The position numbers and the translations under genes are program-made. The notes beneath the pieces are model-generated. The model saw only the letters and a list, made by a program, of their open reading frames with translations, did no database searches and was not told where the DNA came from. A DNA stretch of 64,000 bases from an uncultured Tateyamaria sp. (lineage in GTDB: Bacteria > Pseudomonadota > Alphaproteobacteria > Rhodobacterales > Rhodobacteraceae), in contig NZ_CANNDN010000001.1 in NCBI RefSeq assembly GCF_947503465.1, positions 806,001-870,000 of the forward strand, given 5' to 3'. Positions 55,499 to 64,000 of the stretch are shown here, piece after piece (the first letter of the stretch is position 1; the number at the start of each line of letters is the position of its first letter).

Positions 55499-56500
55499 AT
55501 GACCGACACCGCCCAAGCCCACGCCCAAAGCATGCCCGTCTACCGGGCGGACCGCTTTGTCGTGAGCGAAGGGGCAAATCTGGGCGATGCGCTGTCCCAT
55601 GCCGATGACATGATGCTGGACGACGTCTACAGCCTGATGCCGGGGGCACAGCCCGAACGCCTGTCGCTGGGCGCAGGGCCCGCCGATCGCCTGACCGTCG
55701 CCATGGGCAGCGCCTGCGGCGTGCCGGGTGCGGACATCCACCTTGATTGTGCGCTGACGCTGATGTCGCCGGACGGGCAAATCACCGACGCCATCGTCCT
55801 GGTCGAAGTCGACGGCGACGGCCATATCGCGGATATCTACCTTTTGCCCATGGCCGCCCTCACGCCGCGCACGCCCTATGCGCTGGTCGGCATCGACCGG
55901 GACGAGGCGCGCACCAAATTCGCCCACCTGGCCTGCGCCCGCTTTACGCGGGGCACCCATATCACGCTTGCATCCGGCGCCCAGAAACCGATCGAAGCGC
56001 TTGAGGCCGGAGACAGGGTCCTGACCCGCAATGACGGCGTACAGGAGGTGCGCTGGGTCGGTCAGTCCACGGTGCGGGCAACGGGCGATTTCGCCCCGAT
56101 CCGCATCCGTGCCGGCACGCTCAACAACGATCGGGACCTGATCGTATCGCCCGATCACCGGCTCTTCATCTATCAGCGCCAGGACCGCCTTGGCGCTGGC
56201 CGGTCCGAATTGCTGGTCAAGGCGCGGCACCTTGTGAACGGCGACAGCGTCACGGTGCAGGATGGCGGGTTCGTCGACTATTTCGAACTGCTGTTTGACA
56301 CCCACCAGATCATCTATGCCGAAGGGATCGCCGCGGAATCCATGCGGATCGATACGCGCACCAAACCGGTGGTGCCGGACGAGGTGTCGGCGCGCCTGAC
56401 GGAACATACCGATGCGGGCCTGTCGGGGCTTGATGTCACGGAAACCCTTCTGGACCGGCCCGATGCGGCGGAACTGCTGCGCCGCGCCTCGACGCGTTGA
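55499..56500 (+). CDS. Hint-domain protein, nucleophile cysteine replaced
   Basis: This 333-residue protein has an N-terminal region of unknown type and a Hint domain (RFTRGTHITLASG, then VSPDHRLFI and FDTHQIIYAEG). The nucleophile position is Arg instead of Cys, although both histidine blocks are intact. No signal peptide is seen. No clear ribosome binding site lies before the ATG; the spacer is only 135 bases. Confidence 0.75.
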   Translation: MTDTAQAHAQSMPVYRADRFVVSEGANLGDALSHADDMMLDDVYSLMPGAQPERLSLGAGPADRLTVAMGSACGVPGADIHLDCALTLMSPDGQITDAIVLVEVDGDGHIADIYLLPMAALTPRTPYALVGIDRDEARTKFAHLACARFTRGTHITLASGAQKPIEALEAGDRVLTRNDGVQEVRWVGQSTVRATGDFAPIRIRAGTLNNDRDLIVSPDHRLFIYQRQDRLGAGRSELLVKARHLVNGDSVTVQDGGFVDYFELLFDTHQIIYAEGIAAESMRIDTRTKPVVPDEVSARLTEHTDAGLSGLDVTETLLDRPDAAELLRRASTR

Positions 56501-56512
56501 CCCCGACCGCAC

Positions 56513-56526
56513 TTGACGCAGGTCAA
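56513..56526. promoter_or_regulatory. FNR-type binding site
   Basis: TTGAC-GCAG-GTCAA is a perfect FNR/CRP-family palindrome (consensus TTGAT-N4-ATCAA, with FnrL in this group tolerating C/G). It lies between the Hint gene stop and the universal stress gene, 58-72 bases before the latter's start. It predicts induction under low oxygen. Confidence 0.65.
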
Positions 56527-56584
56527 GGCGCGGCATCGCCACTGTCTCCATACCGGATGCGACCATCCGAAACGGGAGATTTCG

Positions 56585-57424
56585 ATGACCACGCTGACCT
56601 CTGTCCTTGTCGCAACCGACCTGTCCGCCCGGTCTGACCGGGCCGTGCGCCGCGCCGCCCAGATCGCGCGGGACCATGGCGCCCGCTTGCGGGTGATGAC
56701 CGTGCTGGACGATGCCATGCCTGCGGACCTGATCGCCATGGTGCATGACAGGACGCAATCGACCATCGCACATTTCGTGGCGTCAGCCTGCGATGGGGTG
56801 GATGTCACCGTGGATGTGCAGCCCGGCGATCCGACAACCGCCATCGTGCAGGCCTGCACGGCGGATGTGGATCTGCTGGTGATGGGCACCCACAGGGCAC
56901 GCGCGATCCTGGATGCGATCCGGGAAACGACGATGCAGCGGATCGCAAGACTGACCGCCACACCCGTCCTGCTGGTCACGGATCGGGCGGATCATCCCTA
57001 CGCCAAGGTGGTCGCCGCCTGTGATTTCTCTCCGGCCAGCAGCGCAGCATTGCGCCTGGCCCATCTGATCGCGCCTGCGGCCCACATCACGCCTGTGCAT
57101 ACGCTGCACATCCCCTATGCCGGGCGGCTGTCGCACAGCACCGCCGCGGCCGACGCGATCGAGGCCAGCTTTCGCCACGAGGCCGAAAGCGCCGCACGAA
57201 CATGGTTGGAGCGGGAGACGTTGCCGACGCAGCACATGGCCGACCTCGAAATCATACCCGGATCGCCCATGCAGATCCTCCATGGAAAGGTCGATCATGC
57301 CGGCGTCGACCTGATCACGGTCGGCGCCCATGGTCGTGTGGGCGCCGCTCGCAGCCTGTTGGGATCACTTGCCACGGACCTGATGCGCGATCCGCCCTGT
57401 GACGTGCTGATCGCGCGGCCCTGA
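56585..57424 (+). CDS. Tandem universal stress protein
   Basis: The 279-residue protein has two UspA domains (start LTSVLVATDLSARSDRAVRRA; second near residue 140). The second carries the nucleotide-binding GAHGRVGAARSLLGS; the first has a less complete loop (MGTHRARAI). GGGAG precedes the ATG. The upstream FNR-type site suggests induction at low oxygen. Confidence 0.85.
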   Translation: MTTLTSVLVATDLSARSDRAVRRAAQIARDHGARLRVMTVLDDAMPADLIAMVHDRTQSTIAHFVASACDGVDVTVDVQPGDPTTAIVQACTADVDLLVMGTHRARAILDAIRETTMQRIARLTATPVLLVTDRADHPYAKVVAACDFSPASSAALRLAHLIAPAAHITPVHTLHIPYAGRLSHSTAAADAIEASFRHEAESAARTWLERETLPTQHMADLEIIPGSPMQILHGKVDHAGVDLITVGAHGRVGAARSLLGSLATDLMRDPPCDVLIARP

Positions 57425-57435
57425 CCGGTCAGTGA

Positions 57436-57801
57436 TCACAGCGGATAGAAGAATTCTTCCCGCACGATCTTGCCACCTGCAACGGTGTACAGCGCCACTT
57501 CCTTCATGTCGGTGACCTCGCCGGTTTCCTTGTTCTTCGCCTTCAGTTCAAAAATCACGGCGAACCGGTCGTCGGGGTGCATCATCGGGTCAGAGATTGA
57601 CCCATCCAGCATTTCGAATGTGGACTCCCACCACTCATGCTTGCCACGAATGGCGGGAATGCCCTGCGCTTCGCGCCCCATGCCATTGTCCATGGCTTCG
57701 ACGGAAACGGCATCTGCCGCGTACAGTGTCTCCAGGTTGCCGACGGCAGTGTTCGTACGGCAGCCGTCGACCAGCTTGTCGGCGATCTCTTGCAATGTCA
57801 T
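57436..57801 (-). CDS. SnoaL-like / NTF2-fold protein
   Basis: This 121-residue protein has a typical NTF2-like sequence (LQEIADKLVDGCRTNT, NLETLYAADAVSVEAMD, DDRFAVIFELKAKN). These folds include ketosteroid isomerases, polyketide cyclases and small binding proteins; the substrate is unknown. GAGGAGG precedes the ATG. It is convergent with the universal stress gene. Confidence 0.8.
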   Translation of the reverse strand: MTLQEIADKLVDGCRTNTAVGNLETLYAADAVSVEAMDNGMGREAQGIPAIRGKHEWWESTFEMLDGSISDPMMHPDDRFAVIFELKAKNKETGEVTDMKEVALYTVAGGKIVREEFFYPL

Positions 57802-57897
57802 GGCGGTGTCCTCCTCAGCCTTGATACGAACCACCCTAGGCGACCCCCCTGACATTTTCTGACAGCAGGCTTGGATGCACCACAGCGGTGTACGGTC

Positions 57898-57927
57898 TGT
57901 GCACACTCTGTGCACAGGATGTGCACA
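57898..57927. promoter_or_regulatory. Three TGTGCACA palindromes at 11-bp spacing
   Basis: Perfect copies of the palindrome TGTGCACA are at 57898-57905, 57909-57916 and 57920-57927, exactly one helical turn apart. A weaker match (GGTGTACG, 5 of 8) sits one more turn upstream at 57887-57894. They lie 52-81 bases before the prfC start, where they could act as a cooperative operator. No known regulator is assigned. Confidence 0.6.
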
Positions 57928-57978
57928 CCCGAATTTGCGGTTCTTGCCCCCTTGGTCTGCCCCCGATATAGGGCACCT

Positions 57979-59589
<1,611 letters not shown>

Positions 59590-59593
59590 CGTT

Positions 59594-60547
59594 ATGGCGC
59601 GCGGGCCAATTCTTTCTGTCCCGCAGCCGGTCCAGACGAACCCGGATCAGTTGCGCTGGGGCATCGTGACCACGGTCAAGGCCCCCTTGCGTAAAGTGGC
59701 CGAATTTGTGGCCTACCACCTTGATCTGGGCGCCGATCGCATCCACGTTCACCTGGACACGCCAAGTCCAACCATCGCACAGCGGCTCGCGCATCCAAAA
59801 GTGCGCTACACGCAATGCGATGATGCGTATTGGCACGGCAAGTCCAACCGCGCGCGCTCCACCCACCAGATGCGCCAGGTCTTCAACGCAACACGCATGT
59901 ATCGCATGATCAAGCTGGATTGGCTGGCGCATATCGACGTAGACGAATTCATCCTGACGCGAGAGCCGTTGCGGAACCTGCTGGCTGGCGTGGATCCAAA
60001 CTGTACGCATGTCGCGATGCAACCCGTTGAAATGATGAAAAGCCCACCCGGATTGCATCACTTCAAACGATACGCCACTGTAGACGAACGTGCGGTGGTG
60101 TACCCGCGGTTCGGCCCCCTGATCCGCGGCGGATTCATCGGCACCGGCAGTCCCAAGGTCATCGCGCGCCGGGGCCTGCCCGACATCCGTTTCGGCATCC
60201 ATGCGCTGCGCTTGCGGGGTGACATCGTGCGCGGGGCCGGCACGTTGCCGGGGGTCGAGTTGGGGCACGCCCATGCCCCGGATTTCGACACCTTTGAACG
60301 GCATATGACCTACCGCCTCGCACACGGCAGCTATCAGGATCGCAAAGGCCAGCCAAACCCCAGGGGTCACCTGATCCGCGCCCTGATAGAGGACCCGGAC
60401 CCCGACGCCCTACGTGCCTTCCATTCCGAGATGTGCGTGCCCACGCCCGCGCGGCTTGACCTTCTGGCCGCCCATGACATGCTGCGAACCGAACGGTTGG
60501 ACCTTGATGCCAAGGTCGCCCGCTATTTCGGCAAATTGGAGGACTGA
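59594..60547 (+). CDS. Glycosyltransferase family 2 protein
   Basis: The 317-residue GT2 protein (Glyco_tranf_2_4 type) has AHIDVDEF near residue 113 and an RFGPLIRGGFIGTGSPKV block. It belongs to the same broad family as the transferases at 19.9-25.7 kb. It starts only 4 bases after the prfC stop and is followed 3 bases later by a second transferase. Confidence 0.8.
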   Translation: MARGPILSVPQPVQTNPDQLRWGIVTTVKAPLRKVAEFVAYHLDLGADRIHVHLDTPSPTIAQRLAHPKVRYTQCDDAYWHGKSNRARSTHQMRQVFNATRMYRMIKLDWLAHIDVDEFILTREPLRNLLAGVDPNCTHVAMQPVEMMKSPPGLHHFKRYATVDERAVVYPRFGPLIRGGFIGTGSPKVIARRGLPDIRFGIHALRLRGDIVRGAGTLPGVELGHAHAPDFDTFERHMTYRLAHGSYQDRKGQPNPRGHLIRALIEDPDPDALRAFHSEMCVPTPARLDLLAAHDMLRTERLDLDAKVARYFGKLED

Positions 60548-60550
60548 ACC

Positions 60551-61486
60551 TTGGCCACCTGGGGACTGTCCACAACCATCCTGGCACCGACACCCGACAT
60601 CCTGCGCTTTGCGGCCCATCACCTCGACCAGGGCGCGCACCGGCTTTACATCTACCTGGACGATGCCAACGACACCGCCTTCAAACTGTTGAAGGCACAT
60701 CCCAAAGTGCGCGTACAGATCTGCGACGATGACCACTGGCGCAAGCTGGGCGGCACGCGCCCGGTCAAGCATCAGGCACGCCAGACCATGAACGCCACCC
60801 ACGCCTACGGGCGCAAAGCCGAGGTGGATTGGCTGATCCACATGGATGTGGACGAATTCCTGGTCCCCGACCGCCCCCTGGCTCAGGTGCTGGCTGATCT
60901 GCCCGCTGCAACCTCTTCGGCGCGCGTGCGTCCGATGGAACTGCTGGGCGGCTCAGACACCGCGTTCAAGGCATTTCTGCCGGCGCGCGGGGACCGCCAG
61001 AAAACCGTCAACGCGATCTACCCGCAGTTCGGCCCATACCTGAAAGGCGGGTTCCTCAGCCATGTTGCGGGCAAGCTGTTCGTGCGCACGGGTCTGCCCG
61101 ACATGGAAGTGCGCATTCACAACGCCTTTCAGAAGGGGCAGATGCTGCCGGACGCGGCCGAATTGACCGACGTGGCGCTGGCCCATTGCCACGCCAAGTC
61201 GTGGGAGGCCTGGCGCAGCGCCTACGCCTACCGCCTTGCCAAGGGGTCATACCGGGCCGATTTGAAGCCAGCCACAAAACCCGAACATGGCGGCCTGTCC
61301 CTGCATGATCTTTTCCGCTGGATCGAGGCCGAACAGGGCGAGGCGGGATTGCGCGCCTTTTATGACGAGGTGATTGGCGACAGCCCGGACATGCGGACCC
61401 GATTGCGCGCGCACAACGCGCTGCGCGAGGTGGATTTTTCATATGACGCCGCGTTGGCACGCCACTTCCCCGACGCCGCTGTTTGA
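60551..61486 (+). CDS. Glycosyltransferase family 2 protein
   Basis: This 311-residue GT2 protein has HMDVDEF near residue 98 and an FGPYLKGGFLSHVAGKLF block, matching the gene before it. It starts at a TTG with GGAGG eight bases upstream. The two genes are a tandem duplication. The acceptor is unknown. Confidence 0.8.
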   Translation: MATWGLSTTILAPTPDILRFAAHHLDQGAHRLYIYLDDANDTAFKLLKAHPKVRVQICDDDHWRKLGGTRPVKHQARQTMNATHAYGRKAEVDWLIHMDVDEFLVPDRPLAQVLADLPAATSSARVRPMELLGGSDTAFKAFLPARGDRQKTVNAIYPQFGPYLKGGFLSHVAGKLFVRTGLPDMEVRIHNAFQKGQMLPDAAELTDVALAHCHAKSWEAWRSAYAYRLAKGSYRADLKPATKPEHGGLSLHDLFRWIEAEQGEAGLRAFYDEVIGDSPDMRTRLRAHNALREVDFSYDAALARHFPDAAV

Positions 61487-61587
61487 CGTGACGCAGCACC
61501 TTTGCTATGCACGCGCAGCATGTCGGGGCACGGTGCCCCCGCTGGGCCGCTCGGGCTGACATCACCAGACGCCGCGGGCCAAGTCAG

Positions 61588-61606
61588 TGTCCGCAACTTA
61601 CGGACA
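61588..61606 (+). promoter_or_regulatory. Hairpin immediately before the helicase start
   Basis: TGTCCG, a 7-base loop and CGGACA form a 6-bp stem ending 3 bases before the ATG at 61610. No ribosome binding site is visible outside the stem. It may limit access of ribosomes, for example until the RNA is melted. Confidence 0.4.
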
Positions 61607-61609
61607 TAC

Positions 61610-63058
61610 ATGACAAAATTCTCTGATCTGAACCTGAATCCCAAGGTCCTGAAAGCCATCGCCGAAGCGGGCTATGAAACACCCACGCCCATTCAGGCGG
61701 GCGCGATTCCAGCGGCCCTTGATGGGCGCGACGTTTTGGGCATCGCCCAGACCGGCACCGGCAAAACAGCCAGCTTCACCCTACCCCTGATCACACAGCT
61801 TGCCCGTGGACGGGCCCGCGCACGTATGCCGCGCAGCCTGGTGCTGTGCCCCACGCGCGAACTGGCCGCACAGGTGGCAGAAAATTTCGACACCTACGCC
61901 AAGCATGTGAAACTGACCAAGGCGCTGCTGATCGGCGGCGTCAGCTTCAAGGAACAGGACATCCTGATCGACAAGGGCGTCGACGTTCTGATCGCCACGC
62001 CCGGCCGCCTTCTGGACCATTTCGAACGCGGCAAGCTGATCCTGAACGACGTGAAAGTCATGGTCGTGGACGAAGCGGACCGGATGCTCGACATGGGGTT
62101 CATCCCCGACATCGAACGCATCTTCGGCCTAACACCCTTCACGCGCCAGACGCTGTTCTTCTCTGCCACCATGGCGCCCGAGATCGAGCGGATCACCAAT
62201 ACGTTCCTGTCGAATCCGGAACGGATCGAAGTTGCCCGTCAGGCCACCGCGTCCGAGACGATCACCCAAGGTGTGGTCATGTTCAAAGGCTCGCGCCGTG
62301 ACCGGGAGGCGTCGGAAAAGCGCAAGGTTCTGCGCGGCCTGATCGATGCCGAGGGCGAAAAGCTGACCAACGCGATCATCTTCTGCAACCGCAAGACGGA
62401 TGTGGACATCGTCGCCAAGTCTTTGAAAAAGTACAAATATGATGCGGCTCCGATCCACGGCGACCTGGACCAGTCGCAACGCACACGCACGCTTGATGGG
62501 TTTCGCAATGGCGAGTTGCGGATCCTTGTCGCCTCTGACGTGGCCGCCCGCGGGCTGGACGTGCCGTCGGTCAGCCACGTGTTCAACTTCGACGTTCCAG
62601 GCCACCCCGAGGACTATGTGCACCGCATCGGCCGGACGGGCCGCGCGGGCCGCGAGGGCAAGGCGATCACCATCTGTATCCCACGCGATGAAAAGCAGTT
62701 GGACGCGGTAGAGAAACTGATCCAGAGGGAAATCTCGCGCCTCGATAACCCGGTTGCAGCATCGACGCCCGAGGCAACGGATAAGCCCGAGGCAGAAGAA
62801 AAACCCAAGTCCACGCGCAGCCGCTCGACCCGGTCCAAATCGGAACCAAAGTCCGACGCGCCGGCGGAGAAGGTAACCGAGGCCAAATCCGAAGCACCAC
62901 GTGAAGAGGCAGCGCCCAAGTCGCGCAGCCGCTCGTCCTCCTCCAGCCGCAGCCGCTCGTCGTCCCGCGATGATCGCGGCGGCAACAAGGTGGTCGGGCT
63001 GGGCGATCACACGCCCAGCTTCATCGGTCTGAGTTTCGAAGAGCGTATGGCGAGCTGA
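61610..63058 (+). CDS. DEAD-box RNA helicase
   Basis: The 482-residue helicase has AQTGTGKTASFTLP (motif I), PTRELAAQ, VDEADRMLD (motif II), FFSATMA and HRIGRTGRAGREG. The C-terminal tail is long, basic and serine/arginine rich (RSTRSKSEPKS, SRSRSSSSS), probably for RNA binding. It resembles RhlE-type helicases of ribosome assembly and cold adaptation. The start is set by the family pattern. Confidence 0.93.
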   Translation: MTKFSDLNLNPKVLKAIAEAGYETPTPIQAGAIPAALDGRDVLGIAQTGTGKTASFTLPLITQLARGRARARMPRSLVLCPTRELAAQVAENFDTYAKHVKLTKALLIGGVSFKEQDILIDKGVDVLIATPGRLLDHFERGKLILNDVKVMVVDEADRMLDMGFIPDIERIFGLTPFTRQTLFFSATMAPEIERITNTFLSNPERIEVARQATASETITQGVVMFKGSRRDREASEKRKVLRGLIDAEGEKLTNAIIFCNRKTDVDIVAKSLKKYKYDAAPIHGDLDQSQRTRTLDGFRNGELRILVASDVAARGLDVPSVSHVFNFDVPGHPEDYVHRIGRTGRAGREGKAITICIPRDEKQLDAVEKLIQREISRLDNPVAASTPEATDKPEAEEKPKSTRSRSTRSKSEPKSDAPAEKVTEAKSEAPREEAAPKSRSRSSSSSRSRSSSRDDRGGNKVVGLGDHTPSFIGLSFEERMAS

Positions 63059-63065
63059 GCCCGTA

Positions 63066-63119
63066 GGGTGCGCCTTTACGGCGCACCATTGCCCCAAGGT
63101 GCGCCGTAAAGGCGCACCC
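63066..63119. repeat. Perfect 22-bp inverted repeat between convergent genes
   Basis: The arm 63066-63087 and its exact complement 63098-63119 are separated by a 10-base loop; the arms are themselves nearly palindromic (GGTGCGCC and GGCGCACC). It lies between the helicase and RNase J genes and resembles REP-type or bidirectional terminator elements. No T run is present. Confidence 0.75.
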
Positions 63120-63125
63120 CACGCC

Positions 63126-64000
63126 CTAGTGCATCCTGCTGATCACCACGGTCACTTCGGGCTTCTTCCCAATCTCGTCCTGCGCTGACTTGCGCACGAT
63201 TCGACGCAAGGCTTCGGTCAGGTTGTCATCATCGCGCAGCGTCTTTGCGTCGGCCCGGCCCAGGAACTGGCTCATGTCCTCTTCCAGCACCTCGACCAGA
63301 GCGGCATTGCTGCGCCCGGTTTCCGACAGCCCCATCAACTCGCACCACGGCTCGCCCAGCGGCTCATCCTCTTCGTCAAGGATCAGCGTCACCGTCACAT
63401 GACCGTTCAATGCCATGCGGATACGGTCCCGCACGACCCCGTCCAAAGCGCCAATCTTGACCGAACCATCCAGGTACGTACGTCCGGTCTCGATGTACTC
63501 GGCCACCTTTGGCGCGTTGCCGCTCAGATCAATCATCATCCCGTTCACGGCCAGAACGCCCATGCGTCCCTTGCCCTCCGTCAACTTCACATGTTCGCGC
63601 AGATGCCGGTGTTCACCGTGCATGGGCACCACGATCTGCGGGTTCACGATGTCCTGCAATTCCTCAAGATCGGGGCGGTTGGCGTGCCCGGACACGTGAT
63701 ACAGGCCAGATAAGTCGTCGACCACGTCCACACCCTTCTCGCTCAACTGGTTCATGATGCGGATCACACCGCGCTCGTTGCCCGGAATGGTCTTGGAGGA
63801 GAACAGGAACAGATCGCCCTCCTTCAACTCAAGCCCCATATACTTGCCATTGGCCAGCTGCGCCGACGCCGCACGGCGTTCACCCTGCGAGCCCGTGACA
63901 AGCAGCATCAGGTTTTCGCGCGGAATGTTCCTGGCATCTTCCGGGCTTACGACCGACGGAAACTCGGTCAACACTCCGGTTTCAATCGCGGCCTCGATCA
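63126..64000 (-). CDS. rnj: Ribonuclease J (3' part, cut by window edge)
   Basis: The C-terminal 291 codons of RNase J lie in the window; the open frame continues past the right edge. Visible parts are LLVTGSQGERRAASAQLANG (beta-CASP region), the YHVSGHANRPDLEEL and VPMHGEHRHL metal-site region, and the C-terminal domain ending VVISRMH. The enzyme degrades and matures RNA, with both endo- and 5'-exonuclease activity. Confidence 0.93.
   Translation of the reverse strand, partial: IEAAIETGVLTEFPSVVSPEDARNIPRENLMLLVTGSQGERRAASAQLANGKYMGLELKEGDLFLFSSKTIPGNERGVIRIMNQLSEKGVDVVDDLSGLYHVSGHANRPDLEELQDIVNPQIVVPMHGEHRHLREHVKLTEGKGRMGVLAVNGMMIDLSGNAPKVAEYIETGRTYLDGSVKIGALDGVVRDRIRMALNGHVTVTLILDEEDEPLGEPWCELMGLSETGRSNAALVEVLEEDMSQFLGRADAKTLRDDDNLTEALRRIVRKSAQDEIGKKPEVTVVISRMH

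Noticed and set aside
57898-57927. TGTGCACA array considered as a CRISPR-like or microsatellite repeat
   Set aside because: Three 8-bp palindromes with 3-bp spacers have no spacer diversity of CRISPR length and are too few for a satellite; operator array is the simpler reading.

Overview
The window is a gene-dense, GC-rich stretch of a marine-type alphaproteobacterial chromosome, most likely a roseobacter-lineage member of the Rhodobacteraceae. The supporting clues are the argC-ccmE junction, the fused indolepyruvate ferredoxin oxidoreductase, the dnaB / DUF1194 / alr / mlaEF / radA / cvpA / purF run, several Hint-domain proteins, RNase J, and a family of short intergenic repeats (GC hairpin, then a TATTT-type spacer and an AGAAGAA-type tail). 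No tRNA, rRNA, CRISPR array, insertion sequence, integrase or prophage gene was seen. Replication origin genes are absent, although dnaB is present.

Layout. 1-6.4 kb (minus strand): ccmE (cut by the edge), argC, murI, a PlsC-type acyltransferase and the large fused oxidoreductase, divergent from a LysR regulator. 7.5-12.7 kb: a possible small transcript, an MscS-type channel, then five consecutive small secreted proteins (four clear paralogs and one divergent PRC-barrel-like relative). 12.7-17.2 kb: a DUF1826 gene and a COG0523 GTPase behind a Zur-like box, then purL. 17.2-19.7 kb: a long palindromic intergenic element, then a CoxE-like VWA protein with a MoxR ATPase. 19.9-26.7 kb: a tightly overlapped surface-glycan type cluster (GT2, sulfotransferase-like, fused sulfotransferase-like/GT2, FkbM methyltransferase, GT2). 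26.8-40 kb: housekeeping genes (pyrC, pyrE, dnaB, alr, mlaEF, radA, cvpA, purF), with a Hint protein between cvpA and purF. 40-48.4 kb: small enzymes, surE-pcm-nlpD, a second Hint protein, a DUF815 ATPase and tatABC. 48.6-57.8 kb: an accessory stretch with a YafY/ABM pair behind a perfect operator palindrome, a symporter / ABC ATPase / two Lin0512 operon, an AlkD-like plus SDR pair, a third Hint protein, and a universal stress protein behind an FNR-type box. 57.9-64 kb: prfC behind three TGTGCACA palindromes at one-helical-turn spacing, two more GT2 genes, a DEAD-box helicase, and the 3' part of RNase J.

How the genes work together. The recognisable metabolic genes cover arginine, purine and pyrimidine synthesis, cell-wall D-amino acids, outer-membrane lipid transport, Tat export and cytochrome c maturation. 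The GT2/sulfotransferase/FkbM block probably modifies an exported glycan. The zinc-starvation pair is predicted to supply zinc to client enzymes.

The most unusual signals are non-coding. Two copies (about 240 bp each, 3.5 kb apart) of a multi-hairpin repeat have paired changes that preserve the stems, and each begins within a dozen bases of the stop codon of a minus-strand gene. A third, unrelated long palindrome lies after purL. There is also the triple TGTGCACA array upstream of prfC.
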